Assembly (NCBI GenBank): GCA_964385305.1
Contig: CAYLOP010000080.1
Span: forward strand, 1-13,876
DNA: 13,876 nucleotides
Source: CAYLOP01 sp964385305
GTDB taxonomy: Bacteria; Chloroflexota; Anaerolineae; Anaerolineales; E44-bin32
Reading direction: 5' to 3'
Shown here: positions 6,283 to 13,873 of the stretch, in pieces
Numbering within the stretch: the first letter of the stretch is position 1
How the letters are laid out: the number at the start of each line of letters is the position of its first letter
Translations under genes and position numbers: made by a program
The notes under the pieces: generated by a model
Seen by the model: the letters and a program-made list of their open reading frames with translations, nothing else
Databases searched by the model: none
What the model was told of the DNA's origin: nothing

Positions 6283-7542
6283 TTGGTTGAAAAGAAGAAG
6301 GTAGCCAGAAGGAAGATCATGGCTTCGGATGAGATGAAGCAATATATGGCCGATCATTATTACGAACTCGATCACGCTGCGACGACGGGTGAGCAAAAGG
6401 TGGCGTGGTGTTCAAGCGTGGGTCCTGCTGAAATCCTCAGAGCGATGGGCTTCCTGGTCTTCTTCCCCGAGACCCATTCTGCTATGCTGGGTGCCACACG
6501 CTTGGCCACGGAATTCATTCCATACGCCAATGCACTAGGTTACACACCCGAAATTTGTTCTTACCTCACCGCAGATATCGGCGCCTTCACCCAGGGTGTA
6601 ACACCATTATCAAGAGCATATGAGGGGATAAAAAGCGTACCCAAACCAGATGTGTTGGTTTATAACACCAATCAGTGCAGAGATGTCCAGGATTGGTTTG
6701 CTTGGTATTCCAGAGAGTTTGATGCCCCCTTAGTCGGCATCCACACACATAGGGGTGTTAAGGATGTAACCGAAAGTTATATCTCTTCCATCGCCATACA
6801 AATGGAGGAAATGACTGAACCCTTAGAAGAGATATCAGGCAAGCGATTCAATATGAATGAGCTCAAGAGGGCGGTAGCACTTTCACGGGAGTGCTCAGAC
6901 TTATGGAAGAAGGTCCTTGATACAGCCGCTGAAAACCCCTCTCCATTGACATTCTTCGATGGCACCACACTCATGGGGCCTGCGGTCGTAGGGAGAGGAA
7001 CTCAACGGGCAGTAGATTTCTATAAGATCCTACTCTCAGAGCTTGAAGAAAGGGTCGAAAACCATATCGGGGCTGTAGAAGACGAGCGTTTTAGAATTTA
7101 CTGGGAAGGTATGCCCATCTGGGGTCGACTAAGAGCCCATTCTGAGTTATTCGCCGAGTTAAAAACCTGCGTACTTGCCTCGACCTATTGCAATAGCTGG
7201 ATTTTCTCTGCTTTTGACGCCGAGGATCCGTTTAGGAGCATGGCCAAAGCGTACACGGAGTTGTTTATTGTGCGATCAGACGAGGCGAAAGAGAAATACA
7301 TCACTGAGATGATCGACTTCTTCAAAGTTGACGGTGTCGTCTATCATGATGCCAGAACATGCCCCAACAATTCCAATTGCCGTTATGGCATGCCACAACG
7401 TCTTGAAGTGAATACAGGTGTTCCAAGCTTGATCATAAACGGTGATCTAAATGATCTAAGGTGTCTCTCCGATGAGCAAACCAATACAAATGTTGAAGCT
7501 TTCATTGAACAACTTGAAGAACATAAACCAAGTCGATATTAA
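6283..7542 (+). CDS. Benzoyl-CoA reductase / 2-hydroxyacyl-CoA dehydratase superfamily catalytic subunit (BcrB/BzdO-like)
   Basis: The protein belongs to the HGD-D family of iron-sulfur subunits, which use single, ATP-driven low-potential electrons to reduce benzoyl-CoA or dehydrate 2-hydroxyacyl-CoAs. Three conserved cysteines expected to hold a [4Fe-4S] cluster are Cys43 (AWCSSVGPAEIL), Cys132 (NTNQCRDVQ) and Cys360 (HDARTCPNNSNC). The family stretch RIYWEGMPIWG is at 271-281, and GDLNDLRCLSDEQTNTNVEA at 387-406 is typical of the benzoyl-CoA reductase branch. The 419-residue length is close to BcrB/BzdO. The best start is a TTG at 6283, six bases after a perfect AGGAGG (6271-6276); the ATG at 6319 has a poorer site with only about 3 bases of spacing. 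The upstream TTG at 6259 precedes the Shine-Dalgarno and is unlikely. These enzymes normally need a second, related subunit, which is not in this window; the activator is 4.8 kb downstream. A 2-hydroxyacyl-CoA dehydratase role cannot be excluded. Confidence 0.85.
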   Translation: MVEKKKVARRKIMASDEMKQYMADHYYELDHAATTGEQKVAWCSSVGPAEILRAMGFLVFFPETHSAMLGATRLATEFIPYANALGYTPEICSYLTADIGAFTQGVTPLSRAYEGIKSVPKPDVLVYNTNQCRDVQDWFAWYSREFDAPLVGIHTHRGVKDVTESYISSIAIQMEEMTEPLEEISGKRFNMNELKRAVALSRECSDLWKKVLDTAAENPSPLTFFDGTTLMGPAVVGRGTQRAVDFYKILLSELEERVENHIGAVEDERFRIYWEGMPIWGRLRAHSELFAELKTCVLASTYCNSWIFSAFDAEDPFRSMAKAYTELFIVRSDEAKEKYITEMIDFFKVDGVVYHDARTCPNNSNCRYGMPQRLEVNTGVPSLIINGDLNDLRCLSDEQTNTNVEAFIEQLEEHKPSRY

Positions 7543-7586
7543 GGTGATAAACCAGACAGGATCGAACTGTGGGTAAGGAGGGGGGA

Positions 7587-9677
7587 ATGTTAGACAGTTT
7601 ATTTCGACCTAAGTCGGTCGCGGTCATCGGCGCTTCAACAAAGGAACTTTCGATCGGAAATAGGATTGTGAAAAATCTCATAGATTTTGGGTTCAAGGGA
7701 TTCATTTACCCAATTAGCCTGAAAGCAGATGAGATCCAGGGGATTGAGGCATATAAGTCGATTCTGGATGTTCCAAGTGATGTCGACGTTGTGCATATGG
7801 TTATCCCTAGCAAATTCGTGCCACAAGCAATCACTGATTGTGGTGAAAAAAACGTTAAATTTGTCATCCTGAACGGTGGAGGCTTCGCAGAAGTCGGCCC
7901 CGAGGGCGCTGCCATACAAGAAGATTGCCTTGCCAGAGCCAAGAAACACGGCATTAGAATATTGGGTCCTAATTGCCAGGGGATCATCAACACTGATCCT
8001 GATGTACGAGCATATTGCAACTTCACATTTACAAAGCCAGATCCAGGGTCGATATCCATTGTCGCGCTAAGTGGCGGCGTTGCAGAAGCCATTCACCAAG
8101 GTTTTTCCGAAATGGGTATTGGAACACGAATGTATGCTTCCAACGGGAATGCATGTGATATCACCATCCCAGAGATCCTTAGATACTACGGTGATGACGA
8201 AGGCACACGGGTAATTGTGCTCTATGTTGAAGGTCTTCGAGATCCTGAAATATTCCTAGAGGTAGCATGGGAGGTAGCAGCTAAAAAGCCAATCCTTGCA
8301 ATGAAAGCAGGCCGCACAGAAGAGGGAGCGAGAGCGGCTGCTTCGCACACTGGAGGTCTCGCTAAAGAAGATCTCGCAACCGATCTCATTTTTGAGAAGA
8401 CAGGAATCCTCTCTTTCACAGATGAGGAGCAATTATGCCAAGCAGCCGTTGCATTTAGCACTCAACCCATTCCTAAAGGTAATCGCGTAGGCATGATCAC
8501 CAATACCGGTGGTCCAGCGGTTATTGCAACAGATGTGTTCGTCAATGCCGGTTTGAAGATTCCTCCTCTTTCCGAAAAAGCGGAAGCGGTATTAAGAGAA
8601 AAACTTTTCCATGAAGCCTCCGTGAGTAACCCTATCGATGTGCTCGCAACCGCTGGTGCAGAACATTTCCGGATTGCAATCGATACAATGATGGATGAAG
8701 ACCAGATCGATAGCGTCTTCATTAATCTGGTCACGCCCTTCTTTGTGGATGCAGAGAGCATCGCAAGAGAAATTGTCGAGGTGAACCAAGAGAGTAAGAA
8801 GCCGATCATTTGTAACTTGATGACAGATAAACGCCAATGGAAAAGAACGGTAGAAATCTTGAAGGAGGGCGGTGTACCTTACTACAGCTTCCCCAGTACA
8901 GCAGCAAAGGTGCTTACGACGTTGGCTAAATATAACGAGGTCCGCGCGCGAGAGATTGGCGAGGTTAAAAGGTTTGATGATGTTAATTGGAAGAACGTTG
9001 AAGATGTACTGCGCAAAGCAAAAGAGGCTGATCGAAAATTACTCTCGGCAAATGAGGTTTACAGGATTCTAGACGCATATCGCATTCCTGCTGCTGACTG
9101 GAGGATAGCAACCAATGCTGATGAGGCTGTAAAGGCTGCGACTGAAATAGATTTTCCTGTTGTTGTAAAAGCAGATGCTGAAACGATCGTTCACAAGAGT
9201 GATATCGGTGGTGTAACAGTGGATCTCTGGGACAGTGATTCTGTACAATCCGTCGTGGAAGAGATGGAAGAGAGGCTGGAAGAAGAGGATCTGAAGTTTC
9301 TAATTCAGAAGTACCTTCCCGGTGGTAAGGAAGTCATCATTGGCGCTAAAGCCGAGGAAGGGCTTGGACACCTGGTGATGTTTGGTATAGGGGGTATCTA
9401 CGTCGAAATCCTGAAGGATGTGGTTTTCAAGCTTACTCCTATTACAGAATTCGAGGCCCAGGAAATGCTCTCCTCCCTTCAAGCAGCGCCATTATTGAAA
9501 GGTGTAAGGGGGGAGAAGGGAATTTACGAGGAAGGAATCATAGAAATTATCCAACGACTTTCTCAACTGGTTTCCGAGCATCCAACGATCCAAGAATTGG
9601 ACTTAAACCCGATTATCGCATATGAAGATCAAGTTTTCGTCGTCGACGCTCGAATTTCTATCGCCAAAAGTCATTAG
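7587..9677 (+). CDS. ADP-forming acyl-CoA synthetase (acetate-CoA ligase type), fused alpha and beta subunits
   Basis: The enzyme interconverts acyl-CoA + ADP + phosphate and free acid + CoA + ATP, and in fermenting organisms usually runs towards ATP. The 696 residues are a complete alpha-beta fusion. An N-terminal CoA-binding Rossmann domain (RPKSVAVIGAS, 8-17) comes first, followed by a ligase domain with the phospho-histidine His254 (AASHTGGLA). A second CoA-ligase segment follows (NTGGPAVIATD, 306-316), then a C-terminal ATP-grasp beta domain from about 480. This has VVVKAD at 525-530 and the second active histidine His536 (HKSDIGGV). The ATG at 7587 follows AAGGAGG (7575-7581); a GTG at 7569 lies upstream of that site and is rejected. 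Acetyl-CoA is the most usual substrate, but family members also take aryl and branched acids, so benzoyl- or glutaryl-CoA cannot be excluded. Only 14 bases separate it from the next gene, so the two are probably cotranscribed. Confidence 0.9.
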   Translation: MLDSLFRPKSVAVIGASTKELSIGNRIVKNLIDFGFKGFIYPISLKADEIQGIEAYKSILDVPSDVDVVHMVIPSKFVPQAITDCGEKNVKFVILNGGGFAEVGPEGAAIQEDCLARAKKHGIRILGPNCQGIINTDPDVRAYCNFTFTKPDPGSISIVALSGGVAEAIHQGFSEMGIGTRMYASNGNACDITIPEILRYYGDDEGTRVIVLYVEGLRDPEIFLEVAWEVAAKKPILAMKAGRTEEGARAAASHTGGLAKEDLATDLIFEKTGILSFTDEEQLCQAAVAFSTQPIPKGNRVGMITNTGGPAVIATDVFVNAGLKIPPLSEKAEAVLREKLFHEASVSNPIDVLATAGAEHFRIAIDTMMDEDQIDSVFINLVTPFFVDAESIAREIVEVNQESKKPIICNLMTDKRQWKRTVEILKEGGVPYYSFPSTAAKVLTTLAKYNEVRAREIGEVKRFDDVNWKNVEDVLRKAKEADRKLLSANEVYRILDAYRIPAADWRIATNADEAVKAATEIDFPVVVKADAETIVHKSDIGGVTVDLWDSDSVQSVVEEMEERLEEEDLKFLIQKYLPGGKEVIIGAKAEEGLGHLVMFGIGGIYVEILKDVVFKLTPITEFEAQEMLSSLQAAPLLKGVRGEKGIYEEGIIEIIQRLSQLVSEHPTIQELDLNPIIAYEDQVFVVDARISIAKSH

Positions 9678-9691
9678 GGAGATAAGTACTC

Positions 9692-11254
9692 ATGGCCAGC
9701 TGGTTGAACTTGGGTCAAATTCTCAAGGTAAACGCAAAAAAATTTCCCAATACTGTGGCGTTGAAGGACAAAGACAGGGGATTTACCTATCCAGAAGTCA
9801 ATAGGCGTGTCAATAAACTAGCTCACAGCCTTCTTGATCTGGGTTTATGCAAGGGGGACAAGATTGCGGTGCTGCTTGAGAATAGCATCGAAATCGTCGA
9901 GATCTATCTAGCTACCGCGAAGACAGGTCTTGTCATTGTGCCTATCAATTTTCGTTTGGTGGGCTCGGAAGTAGCGTATATCGTAGACAACTCCGACGCT
10001 CAGGCGATGATCGTGCATGATGAGTTCGCACCATGTGTAGATGCCATAAAAACGGAACTGAAGAACATCGAGTCAAACCGCTATATCGTTGTAGGTGAGG
10101 AGACAAACGGATATCAGGAGTATGAGGCGCTAATTCAAGCGTTTCCAGAGAGCGAGCCAGAGATCAAGGTTGATCCACAAGATGCCTGGATCTTAATATA
10201 CACCTCCGGCACAACTGGAAAACCAAAAGGGGTCGTCCGATCCCATGAATCGCACATCGCATTCTATCTCATCAACGCCATCGATTTCGGGTTCAACGAG
10301 CATGATGTTTGCCTTAATATCATGCCATTGTGCCACATTAATTCCACCTTTTTTACATTCACCTTCACCTACATTGGCGGCACTACCTATATCCATCCCG
10401 CGCGCTCCTTTCGAGCTGAAGAGATCTTGGAGATCATCGAAAGAGAGAAGATTACATTCATCTCGCTCATCCCAACACATTACAACCTGATATTGAACGT
10501 TTCGGAAGCAGCGAAAAAGCGCGATGTAAGTTCGATTCGAAAACTACTTTGTTCCTCGGCACCCGTTAGAAAGGACATGAAACTAGCCATTATGGATTTT
10601 TTCCCAGGTGTCGAACTCTACGAAGCATACGGCTCTACTGAGGCAGGGATCGTTACCATACTCAAGCCTGAGGATCAACTCAGAAAGCTTGGCTCCATAG
10701 GTTTCGAGTCGCTAGGCACAGACTTTGTTAAGATCCTCGATGAGTATGGAAATGAAGCAAGCGTTGGCGAGATAGGCGAATTATTCTCTCGGGGCCCTAT
10801 GCTCTTTGATGAGTATTACAAGATGCCAGAAAAAACTATCGCTTCGTTTCGAGAGGGGTGGTTTAGCGCTGGCGATATGGCCAAGCGCGACGAGGATGGT
10901 TTTTTCGAGATTGTAGACCGCAAGGATAACTTGATCATCACTGGCGGTGAGCATGTTTATCCCAGTGAGGTAGAGAAGGTGATTGGTTCTCATCCCGATG
11001 TCTTGGATGTCGCGATCATTGGTTTACCCGACGAAAAGTGGGGAGAGGCTGTGACAGCATTCATCATCCCAAATGACCCCAATGATCCACCCGAGGAAAA
11101 GGAGATCATTTCCTTTTGCAAGGACAAGATTGCCGATTATAAACGCCCTAAGAAAGTGCGCTTTATATCTAACGAGGAGATGCCAAGGACAGGATCGGGG
11201 AAGATTCGTCATCGGGCATTACGTATGCGTCAAACTGATAAATTAGATCAGTGA
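9692..11254 (+). CDS. AMP-forming acyl-CoA synthetase (acyl/aryl acid CoA ligase)
   Basis: A 520-residue member of the ANL adenylating superfamily that activates a carboxylic acid via an acyl-AMP to its CoA thioester. All core motifs are intact: the phosphate-binding loop YTSGTTGKPKG (170-180), YEAYGSTEAG (310-319), the hinge region WFSAGDMAKRDEDGFFEIVD (390-409) with the following RKDNLIITGGEHVYPSEVE, and the catalytic lysine Lys504 in PRTGSGKIRHR. The start ATG is preceded by GGGAG (9677-9681). The substrate is not evident. Overall it looks more like medium- or long-chain fatty acyl-CoA ligases of the FadD13 type than classical benzoate-CoA ligase (BadA), but context would allow benzoate, cyclohexane carboxylate or a 2-hydroxy acid. 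Its stop codon overlaps a GTG of the next frame, though that gene's better start lies 56 bases on. Confidence 0.88.
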   Translation: MASWLNLGQILKVNAKKFPNTVALKDKDRGFTYPEVNRRVNKLAHSLLDLGLCKGDKIAVLLENSIEIVEIYLATAKTGLVIVPINFRLVGSEVAYIVDNSDAQAMIVHDEFAPCVDAIKTELKNIESNRYIVVGEETNGYQEYEALIQAFPESEPEIKVDPQDAWILIYTSGTTGKPKGVVRSHESHIAFYLINAIDFGFNEHDVCLNIMPLCHINSTFFTFTFTYIGGTTYIHPARSFRAEEILEIIEREKITFISLIPTHYNLILNVSEAAKKRDVSSIRKLLCSSAPVRKDMKLAIMDFFPGVELYEAYGSTEAGIVTILKPEDQLRKLGSIGFESLGTDFVKILDEYGNEASVGEIGELFSRGPMLFDEYYKMPEKTIASFREGWFSAGDMAKRDEDGFFEIVDRKDNLIITGGEHVYPSEVEKVIGSHPDVLDVAIIGLPDEKWGEAVTAFIIPNDPNDPPEEKEIISFCKDKIADYKRPKKVRFISNEEMPRTGSGKIRHRALRMRQTDKLDQ

Positions 11255-11310
11255 CGATTTTCCACGGGATAGGTTCCCCTTTTAAGGTGAATGGAGAGGA
11301 GGCCAAACGC

Positions 11311-12267
11311 ATGACAAGCGAACCCAAATTTGCCATTATCGGGGTAGGTCCGGTCGGCGGGATCCTGGCCGCACATCTAGCTCACGCTGGGCACTGTGTC
11401 GTATCGTGCGATGTCCAGAAGCCTCATCTTGATGTAATCAAGGAACGAGGTTTGTCCATAACGGGTGTCTCAAAGATTACCGCACCATGCGAGCGAGTTG
11501 CCTACACCGTTTCCGAACTCTCAAATTTCCCTGAAGTAAACACGATCATCATTTGCACCAAAGCGTCTATCCTACCCGAACTTATTCAGGAGATCACAAA
11601 GATATCCCGACCAGGGATGCAGTTCATTAGTTGTCAGAATGGCCTCGACAACGAGGAGTATTTAGGTGAGATCTTTGGCTTAGACAATGTTCTACGAATT
11701 GTGATCAACTATGGTGGCAGTCAAATGGGAGATGGAAATATATACATGTCGTTCTTCAATCCTCCCAACTATATCGGCGCTATGACGGAAAAAGGCGAAA
11801 CACTTGCGCAACAATTGGCGAAGATGTTGACGGACTCTGGGCTTGAGACACATTTCACAACCAATATTAAGAAGTATGAGTGGGAGAAGGTCGTACTTAA
11901 CGCTGCCCTCAATCCGGTCTGTGCTTTAACCCGTAAACCGATGAGAGACATGATGGATCTTGAATACACCGAGGAACTGGCAGAAGAACTACTGCGAGAG
12001 GGAATCGCAGTAGCCGAAGCAGCCGGTATAAGTTTCGATGAGGGCTTCTTAGAACACGGTATCCAATATCTGAAGAACGCGGGCTACCATCGAACCTCCA
12101 TGCACCAGGATGTCCTTCGTCAAATTCCAACCGAAATTGATTGGATCAGTTGTAAGGTTGTTGAATGGGGCCGAGCTTATGGAGTCCAGACACCGTATAA
12201 CTTTACCATCGCGGCGCTTATTAAAGGGTTAGAGATGGAATCAAGAGCTCCGAAAGAACATTCGTAA
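11311..12267 (+). CDS. Ketopantoate reductase (ApbA/PanE) family 2-oxoacid reductase
   Basis: The 318-residue protein has the NAD(P) motif GVGPVGG at 11-17, Asn110 in CQNG, the catalytic lysine Lys193 in YEWEKVVLNAALNPVCAL, and the C-terminal signature TSMHQDVL...PTEIDWI (262-279) with Ser263 and Glu275. These are the active-site residues of PanE, so it is likely catalytic. PanE makes pantoate for CoA, but relatives with the same residues reduce other branched or aromatic 2-oxoacids, such as the KPR-fold D-mandelate dehydrogenases. Lying between CoA ligases and a BcrA/BadF activator, it is probably a catabolic 2-hydroxyacid dehydrogenase rather than a pantothenate enzyme; this is inference. 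ATG 11311 has AGGAGG at 11297-11302. The in-frame GTG at 11251 overlaps the previous stop codon but would add 20 residues before the Rossmann fold and lacks a ribosome site. Confidence 0.85.
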   Translation: MTSEPKFAIIGVGPVGGILAAHLAHAGHCVVSCDVQKPHLDVIKERGLSITGVSKITAPCERVAYTVSELSNFPEVNTIIICTKASILPELIQEITKISRPGMQFISCQNGLDNEEYLGEIFGLDNVLRIVINYGGSQMGDGNIYMSFFNPPNYIGAMTEKGETLAQQLAKMLTDSGLETHFTTNIKKYEWEKVVLNAALNPVCALTRKPMRDMMDLEYTEELAEELLREGIAVAEAAGISFDEGFLEHGIQYLKNAGYHRTSMHQDVLRQIPTEIDWISCKVVEWGRAYGVQTPYNFTIAALIKGLEMESRAPKEHS

Positions 12268-12314
12268 AAGATAGAAGGTGATCCTTCAGATCAATATAAA
12301 ATGAAGGGAAGAAA

Positions 12315-13103
12315 ATGTTTGCCGGGATTGACATAGGAACGTCGACGACGAAAGCAGTAGTCATCGACGCAAAAAAACAAGTGCTCGGGCGTTTTGTACA
12401 ACGCTCAGGAACAGATTTGACCTCCGCAGCGACTCAGGCGTTCGATAAAGCAGTCGCACAAGCAGGTATCCCAACGGACAAAGTCTATGCCACCGTAGCA
12501 ACAGGCTACGGCCGGAAGAACATCCCCTTTGTCCAACACACCCGAACTGAAATCGGTTGCCATGGGCGAGGATGCTATCACTACTTTCCTGAGGCGATCA
12601 CGGTCGTGGATATCGGCGGTCAAGATAGTAAGATCATCAAGTTGGATGATGAAGGTAAGCGTACTGGTTTTAAGATGAACCGTAAATGCGCTGCCGGTAC
12701 AGGAGCGTTCTTGGAAGAGATTGCCCACAAATTAGATATCCCGATTAGCGAACTCAATGGTCTAGCTCGGGGAGCAAGCAATACCGCGAAGATCGGGAGT
12801 TATTGTACAGTCTTCACCGCAACTGAGATCTTGGATCGCATCAGATTGGGCGAGAAGATGGACGATATCATCAGAGGGGTGTTTGACTCGGTCGCCAAGC
12901 GGATCGTGGAGATGGATACTTTGACTGATCGGGTGATCATGACCGGAGGAGTCATCGCGTTTAATGATATTGTGGCAGGACTTTTAAGTTCGCGGGCGAG
13001 AATTGAGGTAGAGATTGCCCCCCACCCTCAAGAGATGGGAGCGTTTGGAGCCGCGCTTTATGCGGAAGAATTGTATGAATCAAAAATACAAACGATTAAG
13101 TAG
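12315..13103 (+). CDS. BcrA/BadF/HgdC-type ATPase activator
   Basis: The 262-residue protein has the actin/Hsp70-like ASKHA ATPase fold and transfers electrons, driven by ATP hydrolysis, to HGD-D family enzymes. Visible motifs are phosphate-1 GIDIGTSTTKAVVID (4-18), phosphate-2 VVDIGGQDSK (97-106), KCAAGTGAFLE (124-134) with Cys125, YCTVFTATEI (163-172) with Cys164, and the adenosine motif MTGGVIAFN (209-217). Cys125 and Cys164 match the two cysteines per monomer that hold the bridging [4Fe-4S] cluster in HgdC-like dimers. The length fits BcrD/BzdQ or the homodimeric dehydratase activators (about 260-300 residues), not the longer BcrA. GAAGGGAAG lies just before the ATG. It is the likely partner of the subunit at 6283-7542. 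A separate second ATPase subunit, expected for a class I benzoyl-CoA reductase, is absent from the window. Confidence 0.92.
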   Translation: MFAGIDIGTSTTKAVVIDAKKQVLGRFVQRSGTDLTSAATQAFDKAVAQAGIPTDKVYATVATGYGRKNIPFVQHTRTEIGCHGRGCYHYFPEAITVVDIGGQDSKIIKLDDEGKRTGFKMNRKCAAGTGAFLEEIAHKLDIPISELNGLARGASNTAKIGSYCTVFTATEILDRIRLGEKMDDIIRGVFDSVAKRIVEMDTLTDRVIMTGGVIAFNDIVAGLLSSRARIEVEIAPHPQEMGAFGAALYAEELYESKIQTIK

Positions 13104-13108
13104 ATGTT

Positions 13109-13121
13109 ATCCAATTTGGAT
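13109..13121. promoter_or_regulatory. Short perfect dyad before the CBS-ACT gene
   Basis: ATCCAATTTGGAT is a perfect 13-base palindrome around a central T. It lies in the 50-base gap between the activator gene and the CBS-ACT gene, about 20 bases before the Shine-Dalgarno. With a one-base centre it cannot form a useful RNA hairpin, so if it means anything it would be a protein-binding site. A single short dyad may be chance. Confidence 0.2.
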
Positions 13122-13153
13122 GATGCGCTTTATGGTTTTCCAAGGAGATTTTA

Positions 13154-13801
13154 ATGCTTGTAAAAGACCGTATGACCCCTGATCCGATAACCATCACACC
13201 GGATATTTCCTTTCCTGATGCCTTCCGCATTCTTCGTGAAAGGAGAATTCGTCATCTGCCCGTGGTGAATAAGAAGGGAAAGTTGATTGGCATCGTCGCT
13301 CGAACGGATCTGCTTCATGCTTCACCCTCAAAAGCGACTTCCCTCTCCATCTTTGAGCTGAATTACCTGCTGGCCAACCTTCACATTTCTGAGGTGATGA
13401 GCAGCCCACCCATCACAGTTCCTGAGGACGCGCCTCTTGAGGAAGCAGCACGGCTCATGGTGCAACAAAAGATTGGATGTCTACCCGTGCTACGTGAGGG
13501 GAACCTTGTAGGGATGATCACAGAAACCGACATCTTCAAGATTTTTGTAGAAGTTTTAGGAGGCGAGGAGGCATCGCTACGCGTCACAGTACGAGTGCCT
13601 GATGTGCGGGGAGAACTAGCTCGCGTGGCGCGAGTGATCGCTGGGCTGGGGGGGAATATCTGCTCCGTAGCGCGCTTCCGGGGCGAAGACCATGAGCATT
13701 GCTTTATCACCCTCCGTCTTGAAGGCGTGGAAGAGGAGGTGCTTGTCCCGGCATTGAAGGCCGAAGTAGAGGAAGTGGTCCATATCTGTAGTGCTGCTTG
13801 A
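13154..13801 (+). CDS. CBS-CBS-ACT domain protein (AcuB-like sensor)
   Basis: The 215-residue protein starts with two CBS motifs: residues 1-56 (VKDRMTPDPITI...HLPVVNKKGKLIGIVARTDL) and about 78-133 (ISEVMSSPPITVPE...CLPVLREGNLVGMITETDIF). An ACT-like domain covers about 141-213 (LRVTVRVPDVRGELARVARV...GNICSV). CBS pairs bind adenine nucleotides such as AMP or ATP, and ACT domains bind small ligands, usually amino acids. The same order is seen in AcuB-type proteins linked to acetoin or acetate metabolism. There is no catalytic or DNA-binding domain, so it probably modulates a partner. Downstream of ATP-consuming and ATP-producing CoA enzymes, it could report the energy state, which is inference. 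The start is supported by AAGGAG at 13142-13147. It appears to be the last gene of the compact operon. Confidence 0.87.
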   Translation: MLVKDRMTPDPITITPDISFPDAFRILRERRIRHLPVVNKKGKLIGIVARTDLLHASPSKATSLSIFELNYLLANLHISEVMSSPPITVPEDAPLEEAARLMVQQKIGCLPVLREGNLVGMITETDIFKIFVEVLGGEEASLRVTVRVPDVRGELARVARVIAGLGGNICSVARFRGEDHEHCFITLRLEGVEEEVLVPALKAEVEEVVHICSAA

Positions 13802-13843
13802 TTTACACGTTAGATATCAGTACTTGAGTTTTGACAAAAAGTC

Positions 13844-13873
13844 GGGCGGCTAGCGACTCGCGCTATACCGCCC
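13844..13873. terminator. GC-rich stem-loop after the operon (possible terminator or repeat)
   Basis: GGGCGG at 13844-13849 pairs with CCGCCC at 13868-13873, and TAGCG at 13851-13855 pairs with CGCTA at 13861-13865. This gives an 11-bp stem with a small asymmetric internal bulge and the loop ACTCG. It lies 43 bases after the last stop codon, where a terminator would be expected. The window ends three bases after the stem, so a T tract cannot be checked; the visible ATC does not begin one. It might instead be a dispersed palindromic repeat. Confidence 0.4.

Noticed and set aside
11251..11310. GTG start for the ketopantoate-reductase-like gene overlapping the ligase stop codon
   Set aside because: It would add 20 residues ahead of the Rossmann motif without a ribosome binding site, whereas ATG 11311 has a perfect AGGAGG.
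12274..12287. GAAGG-TGAT-CCTTC mini-hairpin between the dehydrogenase and activator genes
   Set aside because: Only five base pairs, no T tract, and in a tight operon gap; probably chance or at most weak.
13831..13869. TTGACA at 13831 with TATACC at 13864 as a promoter
   Set aside because: The spacer would be 27 bases, far from the usual 16-18, and the region overlaps a stem-loop.
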